A model generated the notes under the pieces. That model ran no database searches and was not told the origin of the DNA. It was given only the letters and a program-made list of their open reading frames with translations. The translations under genes were made by a program, and so were the position numbers. Shown here in pieces: positions 1-13,461 of a stretch of 13,583 nt of DNA. Source of the stretch: Trueperaceae bacterium (GTDB taxonomy: Bacteria; Deinococcota; Deinococci; Deinococcales; Trueperaceae); contig SKSV01000393.1 in the NCBI GenBank assembly GCA_007122815.1, positions 1 to 13,583 on the forward strand, read 5' to 3'. Positions within the stretch are counted from its first letter, which is position 1. The number at the start of each line of letters is the position of its first letter.

Positions 1-1
1 A

Positions 2-460
2 CCGCTGCTGGGCAACGCGCTCGCCCTGTTGGGGGCGATCTCGGGCGCGGGCTACCTCCTACTCGGTCGCAGTGCTCAGCGCCACGGCCTCTCGCTGCAG
101 GCTTACGTCGGCGTCGCGTACGCGGTGGCGGCCATAGTCTTGGCCCCACTGCCCCTCCTGCTGGGTTACGCCTACCTCGACTACCCCACCTCGTCCTACT
201 TCTGGGTCGTGCTGCTAGCCCTCGTGCCACAGCTCGTGGGGCACACCGGCATCAACTACGCGCTGAAGCACCTCGATCCCACCAAGGTCGCCACGGCCAC
301 GCTGCTCGAGCCGGTGGGAGCGGGTCTGGCGGCTTGGTGGCTCTTCGTGGAGACTCCCGGAACCCTCACTCTGGTAGGCGCCGCGCTGGTGCTCGCGGGT
401 GTGCTCCTGAGCCTCAGGGCACGCACCCTCGTGACGCATCCGGACCCGTCAGGGACGTGA
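2..460 (+). CDS. EamA/DMT-family transporter, C-terminal half (5' end outside window)
   Basis: The reading frame is open from the left edge to a TGA at 458-460, so the visible 152 residues are the C-terminal part of a longer protein. About five hydrophobic segments can be seen, for example around YVGVAYAVAAIVLAPLPLLL, FWVVLLALVPQLVGHTGINY and LTLVGAALVLAGVLLSL. The EPVGAGLAAW stretch near the end, with an acidic residue a few positions later, is typical of the second EamA repeat in drug/metabolite transporters. The protein would sit in the cytoplasmic membrane and export a small metabolite or drug; the substrate cannot be read from the sequence. A TTG at 29 could be misread as a start, but upstream codons (PLLGNALAL) continue the transporter pattern. 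It runs codirectionally with carD but is separated from it by about 190 bases with its own promoter signal. Family call is fairly sure, function is not. Confidence 0.85.
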   Translation, partial: PLLGNALALLGAISGAGYLLLGRSAQRHGLSLQAYVGVAYAVAAIVLAPLPLLLGYAYLDYPTSSYFWVVLLALVPQLVGHTGINYALKHLDPTKVATATLLEPVGAGLAAWWLFVETPGTLTLVGAALVLAGVLLSLRARTLVTHPDPSGT

Positions 461-480
461 CCGCGAGGTCGTGCCATGAC

Positions 481-509
481 GTGCAAAGGACCTCTCGATC
501 TGCTACAAT
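481..509 (+). promoter_or_regulatory. Candidate extended -10 promoter for carD
   Basis: TGCTACAAT at 501-509 is an extended -10 element (TG, one base, then TACAAT, 5 of 6 matches to TATAAT). A weak -35, GTGCAA, lies at 481-486 with a 17-base spacer. It stands out in an otherwise GC-rich 189-base spacer between the transporter stop and carD. Transcription would begin near 516, giving carD a leader of about 130 bases. Prediction only. Confidence 0.5.
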
Positions 510-649
510 GGCGGGCGTGATCGAGTTGAGCGTGGTCCCCTTGACACCCCGCTCGACCCACCCCATTCCCCTGCACCACCCACTGACGTGACCGGCTCCG
601 CAGCAGCAGTTCGCGGGGTCTGGTGCGTCGGTCGAAGGGAGCCGCCACG

Positions 650-1156
650 TTGAAAGACTCGCCCAAGACGTTCAAGAACGGTGACCAGGTCGTCCTGCCC
701 CCCTACGGGGTCGGTATCGTGTCCGGGACGACCGTCAAGTCGGTCGCCGGCAACGACCACAACTACTACCAGGTCGACTTCCCGAACGGCACCTCGCGCG
801 CGTTCGTGCCCGTGCACGCGCCGCAGGAGGCCGGACTGCGCCCCGCGCTGACGAACGACGAGGTGCAGGCTGTGCTGGAGCGACTGCAGCACGGCCGCAT
901 CACCCTCCCCAAGCAGTGGGCGGCGCGCCATCGCAAGGTGACGGACATCCTCACGAGCGGCGACCCCTACCAGATCGCCACGCTCGCCTCCGAGCTCCGC
1001 CGTTGGGACCTCGAGCGCGGCTTGCCCGACCTCGACCGGCAGGCCTACCGACGCGCCTTGAGGTTGCTCGCCGGAGAGGTGAGCGCGGTCCTGGGCATCA
1101 GTCAGGCCGAAGCCCGCGCGATGATCGACGCGGGTGACGACGACGAACTGAACTGA
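650..1156 (+). CDS. carD: CarD-family RNA polymerase-binding transcription regulator
   Basis: CarD binds the beta subunit through an N-terminal Tudor-like domain and stabilises open promoter complexes. The N-terminal domain (about residues 5-65) begins FKNGDQVVLPPYGVGIV and contains YYQVDFPNG. The helical C-terminal domain includes LPKQWAARHRK, whose W90 aligns with the tryptophan that wedges the upstream bubble edge in Thermus CarD (W86). The ERGLPDLDRQAYRRALRLL stretch is also strongly Thermus-like, and the 168-residue length is close to Thermus CarD (about 164). I chose TTG at 650 because GAAGGGAG at 634-641 gives a good ribosome site 8 bases upstream; a GTG at 623 would add nine residues with weaker support. 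The stop is 7 bases from the stop of the convergent nuclease-like gene. It acts on the polymerase encoded by rpoB and rpoC in the same window. Confidence 0.95.
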   Translation: MKDSPKTFKNGDQVVLPPYGVGIVSGTTVKSVAGNDHNYYQVDFPNGTSRAFVPVHAPQEAGLRPALTNDEVQAVLERLQHGRITLPKQWAARHRKVTDILTSGDPYQIATLASELRRWDLERGLPDLDRQAYRRALRLLAGEVSAVLGISQAEARAMIDAGDDDELN

Positions 1157-1163
1157 GCCTGCC

Positions 1164-1604
1164 TCAGCGCACCACGGCTTCGTCGCCTAACACGCGCAAC
1201 GCGATCGCGTAGGCGGCGAAGTCGTCTATGGGGCGCGGCGGCACGCGTAGTCCCACGGGAACCAGCCGCGCGACCCCGCGCGGAGGGTAACGACGCCAGT
1301 AGAGCAGCCGCGCCGTCTCACTCGTATCGGTCTCGTCCACGAGTTCCGGTGCCAGACCGAGCCCGCGTAGCGCTGCGCCCAGCGCCCGACTACCGGTGCC
1401 GTCACCGAGCAGCACACGCGCGCGGGGCGGCACTGCCACGCGTGCGAGCTCTTGGGCCGTGATCACGACGCTGTGGAGCAGGCTCCCGCCGTCGCTGACC
1501 CAAGCCACCCCCACGTGTCTACCCGGGTCGAACGCCACGAGAGCCGCACCGGAGACGTCCTCCACCGGCGGTAACGCGCTGCCGGGCTCACCAACGCTCG
1601 CCAT
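1164..1604 (-). CDS. RuvC/YqgF-like RNase-H-fold nuclease-related protein
   Basis: The 146-residue protein (numbered here from a GTG one codon upstream) shows an RNase-H-fold nuclease pattern: AFDPGRHVGVAW with D27 on the first strand, LLGDGTGSR in the middle, LVDETDTSETARLLYW with D91/E92, and VPPRPIDDFAAYAIALRVL with D128/D129. Those acidic residues match the expected D, E, D catalytic set of RuvC/YqgF proteins. The overall pattern recalls YqgF-like paralogues I remember from cyanobacteria and Thermus relatives, rather than canonical YqgF (RuvX) or RuvC, so the substrate (Holliday junctions, pre-16S rRNA, or other) is unknown. A GTG at 1607 directly precedes the ATG at 1604; no strong ribosome site is visible for either. 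The gene lies downstream of rpoC on the same strand, about 125 bases away with stem-loops between, so it may be partly co-transcribed. It converges on carD. Confidence 0.7.
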   Translation of the reverse strand: MASVGEPGSALPPVEDVSGAALVAFDPGRHVGVAWVSDGGSLLHSVVITAQELARVAVPPRARVLLGDGTGSRALGAALRGLGLAPELVDETDTSETARLLYWRRYPPRGVARLVPVGLRVPPRPIDDFAAYAIALRVLGDEAVVR

Positions 1605-1644
1605 CACGCGGCGAGGCTAGCACGCTCGGCGCGCCCTGCATGGC

Positions 1645-1677
1645 ACCGCGGGCCACCCTGATCGGGTGGCCCGCGGT
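1645..1677. terminator. Perfect 14-bp stem-loop between rpoC and the YqgF-like gene
   Basis: Left arm 1645-1658 (ACCGCGGGCCACCC) is the exact reverse complement of 1664-1677, with a 5-base loop TGATC. On the minus strand the stem is not followed by a T run; on the plus strand a short pyrimidine tail (TCTTCTC) follows. It probably ends or attenuates rpoC transcription, perhaps with Rho or by protecting the 3' end, but it is not a textbook intrinsic terminator. Confidence 0.55.
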
Positions 1678-1704
1678 CTTCTCGCCACGTCGTTCGGTTG
1701 CTCC

Positions 1705-1729
1705 CTGAGGAGCCCCCCTTCGGGGGCAC

Positions 1730-1733
<4 letters not shown>
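1705..1733 (-). terminator. Stem-loop overlapping the rpoC stop codon
   Basis: GCCCCC at 1712-1717 pairs with GGGGGC at 1722-1727 around a 4-base loop (GAAG on the minus strand). Outer arms CTGAG 1705-1709 and CTCAG 1729-1733 extend it across a small internal loop. The rpoC TGA (1730-1732) lies inside the outer arm. No T run follows, so it may be a 3'-end stabiliser or a terminator component together with the hairpin at 1645-1677. Confidence 0.4.
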
Positions 1734-6319
<4,586 letters not shown>

Positions 6320-6334
6320 CTGGTGATCAGCTCC

Positions 6335-9709
<3,375 letters not shown>

Positions 9710-9745
9710 CTTCACCCCTTCGGATTCGCTGCGGCGTGCGGTCTG

Positions 9746-9808
9746 GCCGGTCGCAGTCGTGCCGTACCGGCGGCGAGCAGTACGTGGGGCCCACGGAGTC
9801 GTTCTCCG
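9746..9808 (-). promoter_or_regulatory. Cluster of small stem-loops in the rpoB leader
   Basis: Three short inverted repeats lie just upstream of rpoB: GCCGGT 9746-9751 with ACCGGC 9766-9771 (inner GCA/TGC pairs 9753-9755 and 9760-9762); CGTGG 9783-9787 with CCACG 9791-9795; CGGAG 9794-9798 with CTCCG 9804-9808. The last two share two bases and would be mutually exclusive at their edges. They could modulate rpoB expression, but in GC-rich DNA short hairpins also arise by chance. Confidence 0.25.
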
Positions 9809-9845
9809 GAGGCCAGGGATCAGATAACGTTCTCGACATAGGCGA

Positions 9846-9962
9846 GGGTGGGCCGGACGCCGCCCTGTGCCGCGCCCGCGTGGACACGTACCCAGGACGG
9901 CGCCGGTGCTGCCTGCTCACGCTGATCTCGCTGTCGCGATCGGTCAGGGTTGCCTCCCACCC
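9846..9962 (-). promoter_or_regulatory. Candidate structured RNA element between rplL and rpoB
   Basis: A closing helix can form between CCCACCC 9956-9962 and GGGTGGG 9846-9852 (7 perfect pairs). Inside it, positions 9856-9867 pair with 9893-9904 over 12 bp. Two of those pairs (9863/9897 and 9857/9903) are G-U only if the RNA is the minus strand and mismatches if it is the plus strand. A second inner hairpin uses CTGA 9922-9925 with TCAG 9944-9947 and TCGC 9928-9931 with GCGA 9936-9939. This makes a three-way-junction-like fold in the rplL-rpoB transcript, suggesting an rpoB leader, attenuator or processing site. I cannot name an RNA family for it, and no folding program or alignment was run. 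Confidence 0.35.
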
Positions 9963-9986
9963 GTGCATCCGGTGCGTGCTGATGGT

Positions 9987-10373
9987 CTACTTGACCTCGA
10001 CGACGGCGCCCGCGGCCTCGAGCTTGGTCTTGACCTCTTCGGCCTCCTCCTTGGAGACGTCCTCCTTGACGACCCCTCCGCTCTCGACCAGGTCCTTGGC
10101 CTCCTTGAGGCCCAGGCTGGTGAGGGCGCGCACTTCCTTGATCACCTGGAGCTTCTTGTCGCCGGCGGACTTGATGGCGACCGTGAACTCGGTCTGCTCC
10201 TCGGCGACCGCCTCGGGCTCCGCCGCTCCGCCGGCGGCCATCATCATGCCAGCGGGCATCGCCGCGGCAGCCTCGACGCCCCACTTCTCCTTCAGGGAGT
10301 CGACCAGGTCCACCAGCTCCAGGACCGTCAGGCCCGAGAGCTGTTCCACCATCGCGTCTTTGTCGAACGCCAC
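9987..10373 (-). CDS. rplL: 50S ribosomal protein L7/L12
   Basis: The 128-residue stalk protein L7/L12 binds L10 as dimers and recruits translation GTPases such as EF-Tu and EF-G. The N-terminal dimerisation domain is about 1-35 ([19 protein letters not shown]). The hinge (about 36-58) is rich in Ala, Gly and Met with [19 protein letters not shown]. The C-terminal factor-binding domain contains [20 protein letters not shown] and ends in GAVVEVK, as in the family. The start is GTG at 10371-10373, with AAGGAGG six bases upstream inside the end of rplJ. The rplJ TGA lies one base before this GTG, so translation is probably coupled. An ATG five bases upstream is out of frame and is not the start. 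The high stoichiometry of L12 relative to L10 is consistent with this very strong ribosome site. Confidence 0.98.
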   Translation of the reverse strand: MAFDKDAMVEQLSGLTVLELVDLVDSLKEKWGVEAAAAMPAGMMMAAGGAAEPEAVAEEQTEFTVAIKSAGDKKLQVIKEVRALTSLGLKEAKDLVESGGVVKEDVSKEEAEEVKTKLEAAGAVVEVK

Positions 10374-10374
10374 G

Positions 10375-10902
10375 TCATTCCTCCTTCAGCTTGTCTGCGT
10401 AGTTGTTGAACACGGTTACCAGGTTCTGCGGGGGAGCCCCGAGCACTCCGACGAGCTGCGAGAGCGGCGCCTGTAGCACGCCGACCAGCTGACTGAGCAG
10501 CACCTCGCGAGTCGGGAGCTTGGCGATCCTCGCCAGCGCCTCGGGCCCTACCACGCTGCCCTGCAAGAACGCACCCTTGGACAGCGGCAGGTCCTTGGCG
10601 TGGGCCTTCGCGTGATCGCTGAGCGCCTTGGCTGGCGCGACCGGGTCTTCGTCGACGAGCACTAGCGCCGTCGGTCCGGTCAAGGTCTCCTCGAACCCCT
10701 CGACGCCCTGCTCCTTGAGCACGACGTCGATGAGGGTGTTCTTGGCGACCAGCAAACGTCCACCCGCCGCGCGCACCTGGGCGCGCAACTTGTGGAGGTC
10801 CCCTGCGGAAAGCCCCTGGTAGTCGACCAAGAAGAACGTCCGCGCTCCCGCGAGCAACTCGCGTAGCTGAGCGACCGACGCTTCGTTCCTGGGGTTGGCC
10901 AT
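10375..10902 (-). CDS. rplJ: 50S ribosomal protein L10
   Basis: L10 (175 residues) anchors the L12 dimers to 23S rRNA in the stalk base and, with L12, binds its own leader RNA. The N-terminal rRNA-binding domain shows [18 protein letters not shown] (about 23-40) and LLVAKNTLI (50-58). The C-terminal helix (135-171) has three successive LV-containing L12-binding segments: [20 protein letters not shown] and [10 protein letters not shown]. This matches the Thermus arrangement of three L12 dimers rather than the two of E. coli. The ATG at 10900-10902 is preceded by GAAGAGG about 7 bases upstream. Upstream lies a 209-base leader containing the L10 leader RNA; downstream rplL follows with one base between. 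Confidence 0.98.
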   Translation of the reverse strand: MANPRNEASVAQLRELLAGARTFFLVDYQGLSAGDLHKLRAQVRAAGGRLLVAKNTLIDVVLKEQGVEGFEETLTGPTALVLVDEDPVAPAKALSDHAKAHAKDLPLSKGAFLQGSVVGPEALARIAKLPTREVLLSQLVGVLQAPLSQLVGVLGAPPQNLVTVFNNYADKLKEE

Positions 10903-10935
10903 GGGTGCCTCTTCCGTTCTCTAGTGACGATGCCA

Positions 10936-10961
10936 GAGTCAGCGCCTGAGGGCGCTGGCTC
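10936..10961 (-). promoter_or_regulatory. Stem-loop between L10 leader and rplJ (possible attenuator)
   Basis: CAGCGCC at 10940-10946 pairs perfectly with GGCGCTG at 10951-10957 around a 4-base loop, and GAG 10936-10938 with CTC 10959-10961 extends it past one mismatch. It lies about 35 bases before the rplJ start, where attenuator or anti-attenuator hairpins occur in some L10 operons. No T run follows, so termination is not certain. Confidence 0.4.
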
Positions 10962-10994
10962 GAACGTTGGCCGCGAAGCGTAGGTCGTGCCCGG

Positions 10995-11100
10995 CGACCC
11001 GGTTGGGCCGGCGGAACCGACGCGCCTCGGCAGGATCTTTAAGCCTGGCAGGCCCCTGCTGTCTCCGACGCCAGAGGTGAGTAGCCTCCGCTACGCACCG
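10995..11100 (-). promoter_or_regulatory. Ribosomal protein L10 leader RNA
   Basis: The minus strand carries the hallmark L10 leader segments: AGACAGCAGGGG at 11064-11053 and, after a short hairpin, CTTAAAGATCCTGCCGAGG at 11044-11026. GCAGG and CCTGC can pair, with the flanking AGACA and GAGG bases forming the expected kink-turn-like asymmetric region. A 5' hairpin (GGTG and GTAGC arms 11076-11085 against GCTAC and CACC 11090-11099) precedes it. In the known family the L10-L12 complex binds this RNA to repress rplJ-rplL. Outer boundaries are approximate. Confidence 0.85.
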
Positions 11101-11111
11101 GGATGCCGTGC

Positions 11112-11795
11112 TCAAAGCGTCACTCGCACGCTCGGCCCCATGGTCGAGCTGAGGTGGACGGTACGGACGTAGGTGCCTTTCGCCGCCTCGGGCTTGGCGG
11201 CCTCGACAGCTTGGCGCAGGGCCGAGAGGTTCTCGCTCAACGCCTCGGGCGTGAAGCTCGCCTTGCCGATCGGCGCGTGGACCACACCCGTCTTGTCCGA
11301 ACGGAACTCGATCTGGCCCGCCTTCAGCGCCCCCACGATCGAGGCGATGTCGACGCCGACGGTGCCGGACTTCGGGTTCGGCAGCAGGCCCCGCGGGCCC
11401 AACACTCGCCCGAGCTTGGAGCCCACGGCAGCCATCATGTCTGGGGTGGCCACGACGGCGTCGAACTCGAACCAGCCACCGGCTACCTTGTCGATCAGCT
11501 CCTGCGCACCGACGTGGTCGGCTCCAGCGGCTTCCGCCTCGGCGGCCTTCTCGCCTTGGGTGAAAGCAAGTACGCGCACGGTGCGCCCGGTCCCGTGAGG
11601 CAAGGCGACCGTGCCGCGGACGTTCTGATCGGACTTCTTCGGGTCGATCCCCAGACGGAAGTGGGCCTCGATGGTCTCGTCGAACTTGGCGGTCGCCAAC
11701 TGCCGAACCAAGCTGGCGGCGTCGCCGACCGGGTAGAGCTTCTGGCGCTCGACCTGACCAGCCAGACCGCGGTATCGCTTACCGTACTTAGGCAT
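11112..11795 (-). CDS. rplA: 50S ribosomal protein L1
   Basis: L1 (227 residues) forms the mobile stalk at the ribosomal E site and in many bacteria also represses its own operon. The N-terminus [11 protein letters not shown] and the later [20 protein letters not shown] / [19 protein letters not shown] block (about 110-150) are the L1 signature. The C-terminus [19 protein letters not shown] is also typical. Length is normal for L1. The ATG at 11793-11795 lies inside the end of rplK: ATGCCTAA contains both the rplA start and the rplK TAA, an 8-base overlap, with a GGAGGGGG ribosome site about 12 bases upstream. The pair is therefore translationally coupled. A 209-base leader for rplJ follows. 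Confidence 0.99.
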   Translation of the reverse strand: MPKYGKRYRGLAGQVERQKLYPVGDAASLVRQLATAKFDETIEAHFRLGIDPKKSDQNVRGTVALPHGTGRTVRVLAFTQGEKAAEAEAAGADHVGAQELIDKVAGGWFEFDAVVATPDMMAAVGSKLGRVLGPRGLLPNPKSGTVGVDIASIVGALKAGQIEFRSDKTGVVHAPIGKASFTPEALSENLSALRQAVEAAKPEAAKGTYVRTVHLSSTMGPSVRVTL

Positions 11796-12228
11796 CTCGA
11801 GGCACCCCCTCCACCGTCACGCCCATCGAGCGGGCGGTGCCGGCGATGATGTACGCCGCCGCGACTTCGTCGTTCGCGTTCAGGTCGCTCATCTTCGCCT
11901 TACCGAGCTCGATGCACTGCTCCCAGCGGAGGACGCCCACCTTCTCCTTGTGTGGAACGCCCGACCCCTTCTCGATGCCGGCCGCCTGCTTGATCAAGTA
12001 CGAGGCAGGGGGCGTCTTCGTGATGAAGGTGAAGGAGCGGTCCGCGAAGATGGTGATCTCCACCGGCACTACGGCCCCTCCCTGCGAGGCCGTAGCAGCG
12101 TTGTACTCCTTCACGAACTGCATGATGTTCGCGCCGTGCTGGCCCAGCGCTGGACCCACCGGCGGCGCCGGCGTCGCAGCGCCGGCCTGCAGCTGAAGCT
12201 TGACTATGCCTATGACCTTCTTAGCCAT
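11788..12228 (-). CDS. rplK: 50S ribosomal protein L11
   Basis: L11 (146 residues) sits at the GTPase-associated centre with L10/L12 and the thiostrepton-binding rRNA. The N-terminal domain shows [20 protein letters not shown] followed by [17 protein letters not shown], the family signature with its conserved prolines. The C-terminal rRNA-binding part includes [10 protein letters not shown]. The ATG at 12226-12228 is chosen because it gives the standard MAKKV start and has TAGGAGGT about 10 bases upstream; an in-frame upstream extension to 12267 has no conserved residues and crosses the hairpin at 12251-12276. It follows nusG after a 75-base spacer and overlaps rplA by 8 bases. Confidence 0.99.
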   Translation of the reverse strand: MAKKVIGIVKLQLQAGAATPAPPVGPALGQHGANIMQFVKEYNAATASQGGAVVPVEITIFADRSFTFITKTPPASYLIKQAAGIEKGSGVPHKEKVGVLRWEQCIELGKAKMSDLNANDEVAAAYIIAGTARSMGVTVEGVPRDA

Positions 12229-12250
12229 GGTGGCGGTACCTCCTAAGCTC

Positions 12251-12276
12251 CCTCGCCGGTCCGCCACCGAGCGAGG
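12251..12276 (-). promoter_or_regulatory. Stem-loop in the nusG-rplK spacer
   Basis: CCTCGC 12251-12256 pairs with GCGAGG 12271-12276, and inner CGGT 12257-12260 pairs with ACCG 12266-12269 around a 5-base loop, with one bulged base at 12270. It ends about 8 bases before the rplK ribosome site on the minus strand. The position would suit an L1-type translational operator or a processing site, but I cannot match it to a known L1 operator sequence. Confidence 0.35.
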
Positions 12277-12303
12277 TCCTGGCGCTTCCCTCTCCGTGCC
12301 GCC

Positions 12304-12861
<558 letters not shown>

Positions 12862-12925
12862 TGGGACCTCTCGCGCTGGCCGCAACGGCGGCGCGGGACG
12901 CACCGCCTGCGACGGGCCGACGCGC

Positions 12926-13105
12926 TCAGGTGAGCAACCCGATCAGGTTACCCAGCGTGGTGTCGGCGAACAGCAGGAACAGGGCCGTGATGAGGACGAA
13001 GACCAGCGTGGCCTGAGTCGACTGGAGGACCTCTTCGCGGGTCGGCCAGGTGACGCGCGCCAGCTCCGCACGTGAGTTTCGCAGGTAGTTCAGCAGACGC
13101 TTCAC
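12926..13105 (-). CDS. secE: Preprotein translocase subunit SecE
   Basis: SecE is the small essential membrane subunit that clamps SecY in the SecYEG export channel. The predicted protein is 59 residues with a single transmembrane segment (about 32-57, [15 protein letters not shown]). The amphipathic helix before it holds the family motif [13 protein letters not shown] (14-26). This is the short single-span form found in most bacteria outside Enterobacteria. The start is GTG at 13103-13105, two bases after the rpmG stop, with AAGG upstream inside the rpmG end. A longer in-frame reading begins further upstream but runs out of frame through rpmG and has no conserved content, so it is not used. 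Confidence 0.95.
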   Translation of the reverse strand: MKRLLNYLRNSRAELARVTWPTREEVLQSTQATLVFVLITALFLLFADTTLGNLIGLLT

Positions 13106-13107
13106 GC

Positions 13108-13272
13108 CTAGACCTTGACCTCGCGGTGGACCGTGTGCTTGCGTTGATGCGAGCAGTACTTGCGCAACTCCAGCTTGGCGCTGGTGTTGCGGCGGTTCTT
13201 GTGGCTCGCGTAGTTGCGCCGCTTGCACTCGGTGCACTCGAGCAGGAGCCGGATTCTTACGTCACTGGCCAT
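13108..13272 (-). CDS. rpmG: 50S ribosomal protein L33, one zinc cysteine missing
   Basis: This short gene encodes 54 residues starting [20 protein letters not shown] and ending HTVHREVKV, very close to the Thermus L33 I remember. L33 sits near the E site of the 50S subunit. The first zinc knuckle pair is intact (C13, C16). The second, usually CxxC, reads CSHQ (C40, H42, Q43), so the fourth cysteine is replaced by glutamine with a histidine beside it. The ATG at 13270-13272 has GGGAGG five bases upstream and follows a good promoter. secE begins two bases after the TAG. The protein is a confident L33; whether it still binds zinc is open. Confidence 0.95.
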   Translation of the reverse strand: MASDVRIRLLLECTECKRRNYASHKNRRNTSAKLELRKYCSHQRKHTVHREVKV

Positions 13273-13292
13273 GCAGGCCTCCCAAACTCGAT

Positions 13293-13321
13293 AGTGTAAC
13301 AGTTCCAGGTCGCCTCGTCAC
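13293..13321 (-). promoter_or_regulatory. Promoter for the rpmG-secE-nusG operon
   Basis: On the minus strand, TACACT at 13298-13293 is preceded by TG one base upstream (extended -10). GTGACG at 13321-13316 lies 17 bases further up and matches 4 of 6 bases of TTGACA. Transcription would start about 13 bases before the rpmG ATG, giving a very short leader carrying GGGAGG. Its place between tuf and rpmG suggests separate initiation after tuf. Confidence 0.65.
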
Positions 13322-13395
13322 CCCCCGGGCTAACAAACCACCCGGAACGGCCGGAGACCCGTCGCACGTAACGCTTGCGCTGCCGCGAACGAACG

Positions 13396-13446
13396 GGGTG
13401 CTCGAGGCACCCGCGCTCGCCCAGCGAGCGTGCTCGCCAAGCGAGC
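13396..13446 (-). terminator. Three consecutive stem-loops downstream of tuf
   Basis: Three perfect stems follow the tuf stop on the minus strand: 13432-13437 with 13441-13446 (6 bp, 3-base loop), 13414-13420 with 13424-13430 (7 bp, 3-base loop), and 13396-13401 with 13407-13412 (6 bp, 5-base loop). The last is followed by CGTTCGTTCG, a poor U-rich tail. Together they probably form the tuf terminator region or a 3'-end stabiliser. Confidence 0.5.
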
Positions 13447-13452
13447 GTGCTC
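13415..13452. repeat. Two-copy 17-base tandem repeat with internal palindromes
   Basis: The unit GCTCGCCcaGCGAGCGT (13415-13431) recurs at 13432-13448 with a single change (caa for cca in the loop), followed by a partial third GCTC at 13449-13452. Each unit folds into a hairpin, so the change falls in the loop and leaves the stem intact. Confidence 0.8.
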
Positions 13453-13461
13453 TTGGGTCTC

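Noticed and set aside
541..569. TTGACA at 541-546 as a -35 box for carD
   Set aside because: The sequence 16-18 bases downstream (around CATTCC) does not resemble a -10 box.
508..591. Small frame (27 codons) beginning at an ATG in the carD leader
   Set aside because: The ATG overlaps the predicted -10 element, so it would precede the transcript start; no ribosome site.
9820..10284. Minus-strand frame crossing rplL and the rplL-rpoB spacer
   Set aside because: It is an alternate frame of rplL rich in G and R that runs into the spacer; the spacer is better explained as leader RNA.
11103..11849. Plus-strand frame antisense to rplA
   Set aside because: Fully covered by the confident L1 gene; no conserved protein pattern.
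12219..12233. A Kozak-like context around the rplK ATG
   Set aside because: Chance resemblance; a bacterial ribosome site TAGGAGGT lies at the proper place.
13273..13461. A tRNA gene between tuf and rpmG, as found in some bacteria
   Set aside because: No cloverleaf, GGTTC-like T arm or suitable anticodon arm found on either strand.
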